A stretch of 64,000 nucleotides of DNA from Cliona cf. orientalis (GCA_963930775.1 OZ005701.1:3851669-3915668), one strand, 5' to 3'; positions 1 through 10,900 are shown, numbered from the stretch's first letter. Translations and numbers: made by a program. Notes: a model not told the origin generated them from the sequence alone.

Positions 1-361
1 TGTAGTCTCTTGCAACCTATTATATTAAGCCAACTGTAACCATCGTAACCTGCTGTAATCTATTGTAACCTTCTGTAACCCATCGTAACCTGCTGTAGTC
101 TATTGTAACCCGCTGTAACCCATCGTAACCTGCTGTAACCCATTGTAACCTGCTGTAATCTATTGTAACCTTCTGTAACCCATCGTAACCTGCTGTAACC
201 CATTGTAACCCGCTGTAACCCATCGTAACTTGCTGTAATCTATTGTAACCTTCTGTAACCCACTGTAACGTGCTGTAACTCATCGTAACCTGCTGTAATC
301 TATTGTAACCTTCTGTAACCCACCGTAACCTGCTGTAACCCATTGTAACCTGCTGTAATCT
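1..361. repeat. Minisatellite with 10-bp subunits
   Basis: A tandem array of degenerate 10-mers of the form TGTAACCYRY (for example TGTAACCTGC, TGTAATCTAT, TGTAACCTTC, TGTAACCCAT). Neighbouring subunits form a loose 20/40-bp higher-order pattern. The array probably continues to the left of the window. A 107-codon minus-strand reading frame across it is only a by-product of the repeat. Confidence 0.9.
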
Positions 362-1041
362 ATTGTGTACCTGTTGTTACAACTGCTCAGTTATGTATTC
401 TAACCTAGTACCTATAACACACATACATTTGTAGTGAACAACACATTGTGCAGTAATTTGTACTGTAACCTCAGTAACTGCAGTAACTGGTTACATTACA
501 CATACTTTTATCTTCAGTACACCCTATATCTAGCATGGTCTAATGCGTTCAAAATTTAACTCTCTCCTCACTGAAATGATCACCCCACAAACATACATAC
601 AAGTATGTATACATAATATAAAACCGCTTCCTGTACCTCGTGTATTCGGGGCTCGCTCATGATCAGGCTCGCCCCGAATAAAGCTCACCAAAAGATGCAG
701 CTCGTATCCATTCGAGTAAACGGCTAGAAATCAAGAAAAGGTAAGGAATCAGTACAAGTATCTACAGCAAAATTGAAGGCTAGGCCTATAGTCTGGATGC
801 AAGGACTGCTGTGCTAATTTCAGTAGCTAGCTAGCTGTACAATCACCGACTGTAGAGTAGCCTCAGTGGCAAAACTAGCTCCCGACGTACTGGAGATGAA
901 TCATGCATGCTCCTCATTCCTTGGTCTTTATAGTGACAATATAGACTGAGTCAGCTCAGCAACAGATAGTTGCTTGTAGCAGAGGGGGCATCCCAATCCT
1001 CCCCCTCTACTATTTAATAATATCACGAGCGAAGGCTCGCA

Positions 1042-1190
1042 GTCGCTATTGTCACATGGGTAACTACAGTCCAATTAGTCACTATTGTCACATCAGTAAC
1101 TATAGTCCCACTAGTCTCCACTGTCACATCAATAACTACAGTCTCAATAGTCACTACTGTCACATTAGTAACTACAATCATCACTAGCTC
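1042..1190. repeat. Short tandem repeat, about 45-bp unit, 3 copies
   Basis: Three consecutive units carry GTAACTAYAGTC, then TAGTC, then TGTCACAT, with a period of about 44-45 bp and a few substitutions. The array abuts a family C dispersed repeat on its right. Confidence 0.75.
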
Positions 1191-1194
1191 AGGC

Positions 1195-1396
1195 AAAGTC
1201 AAGAAGCTTAGAATCGGCAAATGATGGGTTTGGGTTTGGGTTGGAACCCAAAGCATATTCGGTGAAATCCACACAAATGATGCGTTTGAAACACCATAAG
1301 GAATCTTACAATACTGCAAATTGGACTCGCAAACGAGGTATGTAGCAGCTAGCGTAGTAACAGACTGCAACCCTCGCGCATGCGCCGAGGGTTAAT
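1195..1396 (-). repeat. Dispersed repeat family C, copy 1
   Basis: The right end, read on the minus strand, starts TTAACCCTCGGCGCATGCGC and continues through a Leu-rich-looking but non-coding stretch shared with copies at 3066, 49445, 56036 and 63389. The GCGCATGCGC core is palindromic. Confidence 0.65.
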
Positions 1397-1426
1397 AATA
1401 AAGCTATATTTATTATTTTAGTGCTA

Positions 1427-1820
1427 TACAGTCCAACCTCGATTATCCGAACTCGAAATCCAAAGAAAATGCAGGGTCAAAGTACAGATTGTGACCACAT
1501 GACTGGATTGCGCATGCGCAGTAAACCTACTTTGCGTAGTTGCCACGCGAGAACTAGCTACTGCGCTGCTATCAATCTAGTTTTAACGCTCAAAGAAGTA
1601 AAAGAAACGCAAGGTAAGTATTAATTCTATCAATCGAGGATGAGATTAAAATCGTTGAAATGTTCGATAAGTCTGTCATATATAATACGTTTTTACATGC
1701 ATGATCGATTTCGTGGGTGTGGCTTGGGCGTGGTCAACGTTATCTGAACTCCTTGCTTATCCGAACAGTTCGAGATTTCCCCTTGGCCAAAGGGGTTCCG
1801 ATAATCGAGGTTGAACTGTA
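1427..1820. mobile_element. pogo/Tigger-type MITE
   Basis: A 394-bp non-coding element flanked by TA. It begins CAGTCCAACCTCGATTATCC and ends with the inverse, GATAATCGAGGTTGAACTG. The CAGT...CTCGATT terminus and TA target are typical of pogo/Tigger non-autonomous elements. A transposase pseudogene of this broad class lies at 24690-26030, but nothing shows that it mobilised this copy. Confidence 0.8.
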
Positions 1821-1823
1821 TAA

Positions 1824-2214
1824 TAGAGGGATTCCGCAAAACGATTGGCCAATTAACGCTTCATAAATTGACCACACCCCTTGTGGGCAAAGATGCCGTT
1901 GCCGAATAGCTTGCGTGTAAATGAGCGACCCTTTTTTTTGGCATATTGAGCCTCCTTTTGTTCATGGATGTCACTTTTGGAGTGTATTAAGTAAGAAATT
2001 CAGGGTTTGTGCAGCGAAATTACTTGAAACCCCATGATATCTCACTGACCTTGCTCGTTTTTTACACAGGAGGCAATGGGCTTATTGAACTCTTGCCCAC
2101 AAAGGGTGTGGTCAATGTGGGCGTGGTACCGCCGATCTAGCTCAGTGCTAATTGACACTTCATAGAGTGAACAAGACTGTTAATTGGCTAATTGTTTTGC
2201 GGAATCCCTCCATA
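1824..2214. mobile_element. MITE with AGAGGGATTCCGC termini, copy 1
   Basis: Terminal inverted repeats AGAGGGATTCCGCAAAACGA and its inverse enclose about 390 bp. It lies 3 bp right of the pogo-type MITE. A second copy with the same interior is at 23017-23429. The internal open stretches are shared by both copies but do not look like a gene. Confidence 0.8.
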
Positions 2215-2307
2215 TTAACGACCTTTGCCATACTATGAACCATGATAACTATGCAGCTACTGGGGATGTGGTCAAGTTTTTCATCATCAATATACAATAT
2301 AAATTAC
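2215..2307. other. Unassigned stretch left of the last recognised minus-strand exon
   Basis: Probably intron of the minus-strand coiled-coil gene, since the donor at 2307 (GTAATT on the minus strand) leads into it. Positions 1-2214 contain only repeats and MITEs, so the next exon must lie beyond the left edge or is too short for me to see. Confidence 0.4.
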
Positions 2308-2346
2308 CTGCTGCTTATGCTGATCTAATTCTTCCTCTGTAATTAC
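2308..2346 (-). CDS. Coiled-coil gene exon 6, 39-nt micro-exon (residues 169-181)
   Basis: The acceptor is GATTACAG and the donor GTAATT. Thirteen in-frame codons (VITEEELDQHKQQ) continue the coiled coil. The intron before it is 59 bp. Its short size makes it less certain than the other exons. Confidence 0.65.
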
Positions 2347-5300
2347 CTGTAATCGTAAAGACCATGCAATGGGTATATAGCACATTTTTGTGCATGGATA
2401 CTCACCAGTTGCTTTTCTATATTATCACGTTTCTTCTCAATTTTCATCCTCTGTTTAATTTCTGCTGAGTATTTCTTTTTGAGATCTTCTATTTCAACAT
2501 CCCTTTTCTCAACTTCATACTGTAGAATTGTATCTAAAAAGAATGATCACTGATTCAACTAGAGCTCTCTCTTGAGAACAAAACCCTCAGTGCATTGCAT
2601 GGCGTTAGCTACATGTTTCAGTATTGAATACAGAAAAGGGGGTTAAGGGCAGGGGGCGAGGCTACTATAACATTAAAGCCTGAGGACAAGGTTAATATAT
2701 TATACTTGCACAGTAGTACTATTGATTGAAATGCTCACAGCAATAGCAACCCTGGTGTGCTGTATCAAACTCCACACTGTGATGCTGACATCAAGTCAAC
2801 TTCCCTCACATTAGCCTTTGATTCTTAGGGATATTTGCTAGCTTCAAAACATCTTGAAGGACTAACCTTAGCACAAGACTGAAGTACACTGAGCAGTACT
2901 TGTATTGCATATCCAACATTTATATCACTGCAAGTTGCTCACTTGGGTCCAAGCAAGCTTAGGTAGCCAGAGAGTCAAAGGGTACCACAAGAATGCATAT
3001 GGTATGGAAGTTGAAAAGAAGCCACTGTTGCCATTGAAAGTTTGCCAGTGAGCTGAGCAAGGAAGGTGGCGCCAAAACTGTCGAACAAAGAGTCTTTGGC
3101 GAAATCCACACAAATAATGTGTTTGGAACGCCATCTTATAACACAATACTTTGGACACATAAAATTAATGAGGTATGTAGCAGCTAGCTTGAAAACGGAT
3201 ACACACAGAATAACTACTGTAACCCTCCGGCGCATGCACCGAGGGTTAACTAGAGCTCTATAGAGCACATACCCTGCATGCTGCATTTGCATCCTGCATC
3301 TATTGGCAAAGAGATAAAACTTAGCTGCAGCAGCACACGTGAACCGAGTGACGACCTTTACCGGTATAATACCGTAGGTCGGGTTTTAATTGCGAGTATC
3401 TATTAATTGCGAATTGTGAGTTTTTCTATGTTTCGCAATTAATAGATTCGCAAACATAAACGTACACGAAAACTGCAGTACGGTATGGGGTTGTCTATCG
3501 CAATTATTGGATTCGCAATTTGGCCTGACTTGACTAGAATGCAATCATTAAACTACGCAATTAAAACCCGTCCTACGGTATTGTATTCGCTCGATCAGAC
3601 GCCGCTCTCGAATAGTCATCACACTTCCGGAAGTGCTGAATGAAAGTCGCCACTCTCAAATAGTAGCCGCGTTTAATATAGCTAGCTTTAGATCTAGTCT
3701 CGCGAGCCAGCCCCTCCTACGCAAAGGAGGGGCTGGCTCGCGAGACTACCTTAGATCCTACTTGTAACAAATACAGTGATCTGATTGGTTGAACTGCAGT
3801 ATCTATCCTTCATAAAAAAACCTTGTAAGCCCCATAAAAAACCTTGTAAGCTCCATAAAAAAACCTGGTAAATTTGCTTGCCTATGGCTAGTTTGTTGCT
3901 AGGCAGTTGTTTATATTATACAAAGCTGTTGGGCATTGTTGCTAGGATCTAAAGTAGTTAGACACTATTTAGTCAGTTTCTACGTGATTTAGAAGACCTC
4001 AGGGCTCAGTAGAACCCTCACTTCGCTCGGGATTCTACACAGAGCCCTTTTGTCTTCTAAATCAAGTAGAAAACCTCCTAACAGTGTCTAACTATTATAT
4101 AGATATTATAGACTACGTAAACATTACGTAGTCTATAATATCTATGAGCTAGCTAGCGATGCAGATGCCGTGAATGGTGCACGCACAGTCATATGACATC
4201 ACCATGGCAATAAATTCTGAGCATGTGCATTTTAGGCACATTCAATCATTAATGCGCTGTACACACCCACGATTATGTAACTATCAAGACAACACAAAAC
4301 TAGCATGCCACTGCATGCTACAAAATGGAGTGGATTTATACTGAAACTAAGATGAGCGATTGAGTTAGCCCTAGCCTGATAATGATGAAAAAGAAAATGA
4401 CAAATGGCTTTTTCTTGAGCATCTGGTTCTGGGATGTACTATTGTTTTGATGAATGATCTTGGATAGATAATTTGCTGGAGATTCTGATTTTGACGCTTA
4501 GAATTTAAATTTCACAGTTACCTGTTTTGAGATATTAGGGTATTTGTAATGTATTTTGTATATGGAGTGTCCGGGCCATCCCTACTTATAGAGTCTACCG
4601 ACTCTATGATAATCTACTAAGTAGAGCTCTGTAGAGCACATACCCTGTGCACATTATTATTGTGCAATCTGTAGATCTACTTTTGTGTGCATGGTTAAAG
4701 TTAAGAAAAATAGTAGAAATGCTCATGCAGGTTTGCTCTTTCTTCCATTAATGTAGTATCTCACTGGATTCGAACTCTCTACCTGCCATCATTGTAAACA
4801 GTAACTCTAGTAACATCTTTAAGTCCCGCATCAATCCCCCTAACATTTTCACCTTTATCTATCCCCTTTTATGTTCACCCTTCTTGTGTTTTCTATGTTC
4901 ATTGTATGTCTCCTGGGAGGACTCTCAGACTAGCACAGTCGCTATCTGTTCAACCAGTATGCTTGGGCACTAAATAAGTACGTTTAATGTTACAATCATG
5001 GGATAATGCGGCGTATGCGTTGTCTATATACAAACAGTATCCTGCCAGTGCAAGTACTATCATAGATGGAAGTGGTTCGAACCTGTACCTATTATTGCAG
5101 AGGCCACACCCCTCACTGCAAACTGCTGTTCTGGCTCCAACGAAGTATGCAATGGCGATGTTCTCGCTCTGCTCGAACATCAGTACCGGAGTATGGGATA
5201 ACTTCCTGGCTCAGACACAGTCAGGGCACAGCTGCACCTAGGAGAGTACAAGATGTTGGTCTACCTAGTACAAGCTACTTAGATCCACTGTCCAAGTGGT

Positions 5301-7657
5301 TACCGTACCCGTTCTAATTAAGGTGCCTCTCGAATAAATGTGCCACCTATGCCAGAATCCTAATTTTCGTGCTCTAACTATGCACCATATGGCCATGCTA
5401 ATTAGTTTTTCCAGGCGCATTCTAATTAGAGTGGTACCGGTATACTTACAGCTAGCTGACAATACATGTACCTCAGTGTCTTGTACAGAGTACTGGAAGC
5501 TATAGTATATGTTCTCCACACTTTCGCTCTAATTACAACGTGTCTCTCTAAAAGATGCGCCACCTGGATCAGAACATTAATTTCCAGGCTCTGCCAACCA
5601 AGATCTGGTAATTATTTATTAGTGGCACGTTAATTACATGTAGATCGGATATAGTATCGTGGCTTATTATATACTCATGATCAGGCGCCCCATTTAAACC
5701 ACTCAGTTTTGCCTAGTAGTTTAAATGCCTGCATGCCTCCCAAGCCTCTTGCATACAATTTATTTAAATAAACCACTATAGGCCATAGTGTAACTATAAC
5801 CAAGGTCCATGCAAGAGTATATGTACTAGTTAGGACAAGGTCCTTAGGAGATGTACTAGGATATGCTGCAAGATTTGCTATCTGATCAGTAGAAATCCTT
5901 CCAATTAGCCCCACCAGCAGAGTAGAATCAGCCCTATTGTTCTAATCCATACCCTATCCTAGCTCTGCCTATAATCACTATGTACTTGATCTACATTGTG
6001 CATGGCAATTGTTGCAGCAATTGACTAAGGACAAGAGTACCACACACACAACATTCTGGCAGAGTGACCAAGCCAAAGTAGTAATCAGTCTAACTAGCTG
6101 CACAGTAGGGCGTGACAGTTGTGGATTCAGGGGTGCAGAGGAATTAATCCCACTTTGGCTAATCCTAGCACTGCACTATATTATTATAAGAACTACTGAT
6201 GATAGGACCCACTTTCTAGCTATAGCTACAGAACTAAGAAAATTTGCAGCTATGGCTTACCGAATACTTTAGAAAAAAATTTGTTCGAAAACAAATCGAT
6301 CTGGCTGGTGGTTTATCTCAAAAATGATTGAAAGGTGTGTGGCTTCAAAAATTTTGCATGCAACCCCCTTCTAGAAATTTTAGATCCGCGACTGCGTGAT
6401 GACCTAGTGCAGCGTCACTTATATGTAAACTGTCATGTACTAAAGTATTATTATTACTGTATACACATACAACACCATAGAGTTCATTTAGCTATGCATC
6501 TGTGATGTCAGTCTACCACAACGTTGTTCTATGAAGTTCAACACTCTTGTCCTAATCTACTCATGCTATAACCTACCATCTCTTTCTTTCTTTTCCATTA
6601 TTTCTTCAAGCTGTTTGTTCCAATCCTTCAAATTATTTTGCATTCGCCGTATAGTGGCTGATTTAGCCTCTGCAATGTTTCAATTCATCACTCACTTGAG
6701 CCCAAGTATTTTTAATTCAATTACCTGAGTTGGGATCGGAAGGTTCTGGTGAAGGAGGATGGTACTTCCTGGAATTTTTCCTCAATACAATAGGCCTCCT
6801 CTTATTATCAGATTCAATTGTACTCTGGACAACAGTTTTTATTAAGGCTGTGGCTAGAGTGACGGCATTGGCACTCTAACATAAGGACTAAAGAGCTGGC
6901 AACTAAGCCCGCCAAAAAACTTAGAAAATTTTTGAGAGTAGGAAAAAAAAAAGTTCATAGATCAAACGGGATTCGAATCTGTGATCACTGCCCCACCAGC
7001 CCAGGCCCTAGTCCACTCAGCCATGCGGTTCGCCGCTGCTGGTTACTGTTTTTTTTGCCAAATTTATATACCTTAAACCCATAACACTAACCCTTGTCAA
7101 CAACCGATTACCAAAACCCAAACCCCTCAAGCTCATCAACAACTGATCACCGAAACCCAAACCCCTCGTCAACAACCAATTACCTAAACCCACCCCCTCC
7201 CCCCGCTATTAGTCTCAATTGCCGTGTATCGCTCACCTTGTTCTATTATTATTATATAGCTAGCTACCTGGATCTATAGATCACACGAGTTATGCCAGCT
7301 CTTTAAGCCTTATATTTGGGTGCCGGTGCCGGCACTCTAGCCATGCACTGCATTTTAGTAATAGGAATTATATAGAAGATACATATTCATATGATCTACC
7401 ACACAATTTTTCTACCTCATGCTTATTATCAATACGTTGGATTGTGGATCTTCTTGTTATTGACTGCCCCGTGGCAGGTAGTGAAAGATCACCCTCAGAA
7501 TCAACCACAGGATCTGGTGACAATGAGTAAGAATATAGATATGCCGGTCGTAATTTATAAATTTTATCATACCACGAGGTTCAAGGTGAAGATGTTGTCT
7601 GATAGTTTCATCCAATGCGCCATGCTCAGACTGAGTTAGGCCCAGTGTGGTTGCCAT
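2308..7657 (-). CDS. Unrecognised coiled-coil protein, N-terminal 181 residues, six exons
   Basis: I do not recognise this gene. The sequence shows six minus-strand exons, 7573-7657, 7416-7513, 6725-6824, 6577-6669, 2406-2533 and 2308-2346. Each is bounded by AG and GT, and split codons (G|AT, G|AG, G|AT) restore one uninterrupted frame across all five junctions. The start is the ATG at 7657 (MATTLGLTQSEHG...). Residues 1-60 look unstructured. Residues 62-94 are basic and Pro/Ser-rich (HPPSPEPSDPNS). From about residue 96 to the end the chain is a highly charged Glu/Lys helix of coiled-coil type (for example KDWNKQLEEIMEKKERD). No signal peptide or membrane segment is visible. The protein is incomplete. 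Its ATG lies 124 bp from the MTHFD1 ATG, so the two genes are head to head. A centrosomal, ciliary or scaffold role would be a guess. Confidence 0.8.
2406..2533 (-). CDS. Coiled-coil gene exon 5 (residues 126-168)
   Basis: The acceptor is TTCTTTTTAG and the donor GTGAGT. The first two bases complete an Asp codon from exon 4 across a 4,043-bp intron, and 42 charged codons follow (EVEKRDVEIEDLKKKY). The exact phase match across such a distance is the main support for this linkage. Confidence 0.8.
3066..3249 (-). repeat. Dispersed repeat family C, copy 2
   Basis: On the minus strand it starts TTAACCCTCGGTGCATGCGC and runs through the same sequence as the copy at 1195-1396, including the CAAGCTAGCTGCTACATACC segment. 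Confidence 0.65.
3370..3580. mobile_element. TACCGTA-type MITE, AATTGCG family, copy 1 (211 bp)
   Basis: It starts TACCGTAGGTCGGGTTTTAA and ends with the inverse CCCGTCCTACGGTA. The TA at each end is the presumed target duplication. It is exactly 211 bp, the same length as its sister copy at 31868-32078, and non-coding. Confidence 0.88.
3695..3748. mobile_element. Miniature TAGTCT hairpin element (54 bp)
   Basis: Two perfect 24-nt arms starting TAGTCTCGCGAGCCAG are separated by 6 nt. The flanks TTTAGATC and CTTAGATC match at 7 of 8 positions, consistent with an 8-bp target duplication. Related hairpins are at 23589 and 32751. Confidence 0.7.
3811..3869. repeat. A-rich tandem repeat, about 23-bp unit
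   Basis: Three near copies of CATAAAAAACCTTGTAAGCC. Nothing coding. Confidence 0.7.
3955..4094. repeat. Long hairpin, about 140 bp
   Basis: The arms start TAGTTAGACACT and end AGTGTCTAACTA, pair imperfectly over about 60 bp each and meet around a GAACCCTCACTTCG centre. Probably a small foldback MITE. Confidence 0.65.
4099..4145. repeat. 47-bp palindrome, solo derivative of a foldback terminus
   Basis: Perfect 21-nt arms ATAGATATTATAGACTACGT(A) flank AACAT. The arm is the same sequence that ends the 813-bp foldback at 8673-9485, so this looks like that element reduced to its termini. Confidence 0.7.
4146..4612 (-). repeat. Dispersed repeat family D, copy 1
   Basis: The right end carries GGGCCATCCCTACTTATAGA, the inverse of the start of the copies at 45765 and 57965. 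The left part shares a CACTCCATTTTGTA-type segment and a GTCATATGAC segment with them. Confidence 0.6.
6577..6669 (-). CDS. Coiled-coil gene exon 4 (residues 95-125)
   Basis: The acceptor is CATTGCAG and the donor GTAGGT. Two bases complete a Glu codon, 30 codons follow, and one base carries over. The intron from exon 3 is 55 bp. The coiled coil begins here (ATIRRMQNNLKDWNKQLEE). Confidence 0.8.
6725..6824 (-). CDS. Coiled-coil gene exon 3 (residues 62-94)
   Basis: The acceptor is TTGTCCAG and the donor GTAATT. It holds 33 codons plus one base, giving a basic stretch (KRRPIVLRKNSRKY) followed by a Pro/Ser-rich linker. Confidence 0.75.
6962..7034 (-). tRNA. tRNA-like Pol III pseudogene or SINE head
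   Basis: On the minus strand there is a good A box (TGGCTGAGTGG, 7013-7023) and a B box (GATTCGAATCC) at tRNA-like spacing. A run of ten T residues about 15 nt downstream could act as a Pol III terminator. The arms pair poorly, so it is unlikely to be a working tRNA. It lies in intron 2 of the coiled-coil gene, on the same strand. Confidence 0.45.
7416..7513 (-). CDS. Coiled-coil gene exon 2 (residues 29-61)
   Basis: The acceptor is CACCAG and the donor GTAGAA. The first two bases complete the Asp codon split after exon 1, and 32 further codons end in phase 0. The segment is polar (SITRRSTIQRIDNKHE). Confidence 0.75.
7573..7657 (-). CDS. Coiled-coil gene exon 1 (residues 1-28)
   Basis: It starts at the ATG at 7657 and ends CCTCGTG before the donor GTATGA. 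One base of codon 29 is carried over. The intron to exon 2 is only 59 bp. Confidence 0.75.
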
Positions 7658-7781
7658 TTTCGCAGCAGCCCCGCCCCTCTATAAAAATATTATACCTCGA
7701 TGTTATAACTAATAGGTTACTCCCCCTTGAACTCGCGGCGGCCCGAGGGGGCAAAGTGCAACGCTGGGGCTTGTCTTGATC
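7658..7781. promoter_or_regulatory. Compact bidirectional promoter between the coiled-coil gene and MTHFD1
   Basis: Only 124 bp separate the two start codons, so this interval must hold both 5' leaders and the core promoter unless an upstream non-coding exon exists. A GC box (CCCCGCCCCTC, 7669-7679) is followed by a TATA-like TATAAAAAT (7680-7688). Further right is GC-rich sequence with CGCGGCGGCCCGAGGGGGC. The TATA-like element is better placed for MTHFD1. I see no clear Inr or DPE. Confidence 0.6.
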
Positions 7782-7907
7782 ATGGCTGACTGTCAAGTTT
7801 TAGATGGAAAAGCACTTGCGGCAGAGATTAGGAGTAAAATCGCCGTTGAGATAACCGAATTAAAGAAGAGGTACCCGGGTTTCCAGCCACAACTCAACAT
7901 TATACAG
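7782..7907 (+). CDS. MTHFD1: MTHFD1 exon 1 (residues 1-42)
   Basis: The ATG at 7782 opens [20 protein letters not shown], the usual start of the FolD fold with no extra leader. The exon ends CAG before the donor GTAGAT, phase 0. No upstream in-frame ATG fits the family better. Confidence 0.92.
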
Positions 7908-10900
7908 GTAGATACCTCTGTATAATTTATGTAAGCTTACCCATATCCATGTACACGGCCTAGTAATGATTGGCATGCGCAATGCCCCTACGAAGCGCAT
8001 AAAACCAGCACCAAGTAAGGTGTGTGTCCTCCTGATGGTCTGTTCCTCTTCTGTGGAGGTAACCACCTGAAGGTCTATACCTTCAGAAAAGGAGTCGTGT
8101 GTTTGTCCCAAAGGGCGGTGGACTCATGACTTTCAGGTGGCTTGGTCAAGGCCATCACAGCGGTCGTGAGTTGAGCAATCATTCCGCCAAACTGCAGATC
8201 ACGTGAGTCCTTGCATACGCCATGCCTACACAATTATGGAGTAATGGCGCATTTCTGCATATTGTACAGCCGCACTTATTCCACTTATAATGCACAGTAC
8301 GTTGCCATGCAAATAACCAAATTGATGCTGCATTTAAATAAGACATTGCAGCAACAGCTCCTTGAGTCTCTGTCCTTCTGATGAATTATCAGAAAGTGCT
8401 GATGAAAATCTACTAGGATGCAGGGCTAAAGCAGATTGCTGAAGCAAGTGGCTTTAGAGGGAAACCCTACCAAGCTCGGAGCAATGCTCCAATTTCTTTT
8501 TTCTGGTGTGGGGGGCTTTATTCCAACATATGCACTTAGACTGGCAGCACAGCATGCCCCAGCCTTCCAACACTTCCCCTCAATGATACAACTTGACAAT
8601 TTCCAAGCATTTGAAAAGACTAATCGTGCAACCATCTTCGACATACATGTATGTCTTCCTGTTACCAGCACTATAGATATTATAGACTATACGTAAACGG
8701 GAAACTGTTCACGTGAGCAATAGAATGTACATGTACGTGTATGCGAACTCTGTGTTGTGGTTTGCATTCTTGGATAGACCCGTTGCTATGACAATTTGAG
8801 CAAAAAATGGCCGAAAATGGCGACCGCAGTGAACTTATCAACTAATAGCAGCGAAATAACAGTAGTTTTGAACTTGAACTAGGCTTATTCTAGTGAAGGA
8901 GTCCCTACTGTAAACGTGGCCAGCAAAGTTGAATTTCCGAAGTCTCTCTGCAGCTGGTCTACGCTACAGTCCCACAAACTCCAAGAAGCAAAAGTGGCCA
9001 ATTTTTGGCCCTTTTCACGGCCTACTCACTCGCAGAAGACAGCGCATCAAGTGTCAAAATTGTCACAAATAAGATAGCGCATCCCAAAATGGTGGCAAGG
9101 GCAAAGCCACTGCACCAATACACTGAAATAAACAGTTTTCAACAGTTCTTGATCAGCCATTTTTGGTTCTTGGACTTTGTGGGACTGCAGCATAGACCAG
9201 AGAGACTTCGTAAATTCAACTTTGCTGTTTACGTTTACATGTAGAGTAGGGACTCCTTCACTGGAATTAGCCTTGTTCAAGTTCAAAACTACTGTTATTT
9301 CGCTGTTATTAGTCAATAAGTTCACTGCGGTCGCCATTTCGGCCATTTTTTGCTCAAGTTGTCATAGCAACAGGTCTATCCAAGAATGCAAACCATAATA
9401 TAGAGTACACATACACGTTCTATTGCTCACGTGAGTAGTTTCCAATCCCGTTTACGTACATGTACATGTAGTCTATAATACCTATGCCAGCGCAGAGCTG
9501 CATGCTCACTAGTCAAGTACTTCCACCGAGGGAACAGGGCAAATACCATAATATATCAAAGGATAAAAAGAATGTGAGAATGTGAAGTGTATGCTTGAAG
9601 CAGTCAAAACAGGTGAGCTACTCCCTCTGATCAGTATAAAATCAACGTTTAATACATGTACCTTCAATGGCAAAACAGCAGCTGGAGACCAGCGTCGAGA
9701 TCTTCTCACATTTCGAGAAGTCGGACATGCAGGAGTATAAACACTATGTGACACATGAATGTGTTAGAATTCGTGTATAGAATGATTGTGATGAGGAGAT
9801 AGTGGTCCAGAAACCACCACATAGTCACATATCGTAAAGTGATATTTTTCTGCATGAGTTTTATTTATGCGAATTATGCGAGTCAAGCGGCGGTCGCATA
9901 AATTTGTATCCACATAAATATTATCGCGCCATATATTTGTAATGCATGCAACATTTAAATGCATAAATAAAAATCGGATAAATTTTTCAAGAGGCTTGTT
10001 TTGACTGATTCGCATACTTTTTTCACGCACAGAAAAATGTACTGTAGTCAAGCCATACCGTAAATCTGGAAATTTTTGTTGTGAAGATACTTTTGTAGTC
10101 GATGGCGGCTACGAAAATTAATCTTACGAAAATTAACATGCACTATTAATGCTAATGCGGTAAGGGGTCGTTCCTACGAAAATTTTTTTACACGAAAATT
10201 TATCATACGAAAGTTTCTTTATACGAAAATTTCCAGATCTACGGTACAGTGCAAGCAGGCATCCAAATAGCAATATGCGCCATATTCGGTAATGGGTAGT
10301 CAGAGTACCCCGTGTGCCCGTAATTTTATTTATGGACAAACATTGCAAGTGCATGGCTTCCTATACAGGGAATACTCTAGGGGGTGTATCTTTAGTGTAA
10401 AGGCATAGATCGTGCCTACATGTATATCAAAATTGTGGCCTAAAATGCTTCTTTTCAGGTTTTATTTCTACCAGGAGCACATGATAAAAATTAATAATTA
10501 AAAGGAAGAGGGGAAGGGAAGGAGCTAGTGCAAAGTGCCCACACGAAAGATTAAATTTCTAATTTTTCCCATAGTAGTTGTGTTACTAAGTTTACGTGTA
10601 GAACAATGGCACAATGCGCATGGCGCTAACCAGCCATATGCTAGATGAGTCAGCAATTTTTGCAATGGATAATCAATGGACGAAAAGCTAGTCGCTGTCA
10701 CAGTGTGGGCTTCGTGATCGCGAGCTATTAGTACTGTACACATACAAAATGAGTTGAGCCATGCCAAGAGAATGTAAGTACACAGAGAGTATGTACTCGT
10801 TGAGTCCGATTGTGTAAATCAGAACGATGGGGCGATACTGCTACCTCTTTCGGTTTGTAGACGAGCTTCACAGAGTCTCACAGGTGTCAAAAACAGTGAC

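Larger units (their letters stand above)
2534..6576 (-). other. Coiled-coil gene intron 4 (4,043 bp), repeat-filled
   Basis: It contains a family C repeat, a TACCGTA MITE, two hairpin elements, a perfect palindrome and a family D repeat, all listed separately. The stretch 4613-6576 holds no gene or repeat I can name: the reading frames there are short and show no family signature. Confidence 0.6.

Noticed and set aside
20-343. 107-codon minus-strand frame with repeated WVTEGYNRLQQVT-like units
   Set aside because: It is the translation of a 10-bp minisatellite. The repeat unit explains both the open frame and the apparent protein repeat.
4760-4790. B-box-like GGATTCGAACTC
   Set aside because: No A box at a suitable distance on either strand and no cloverleaf.
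6825-6840. Alternative acceptor for coiled-coil exon 3 at CCACAG (near 6853)
   Set aside because: It would introduce an in-frame TAA directly after the junction. The TTGTCCAG acceptor keeps the frame open.
7094-7279. 61-codon frame with NPNPSSSST repeats
   Set aside because: It comes from a simple CAACAACCGATTACC-like tandem repeat in intron 2 of the coiled-coil gene.
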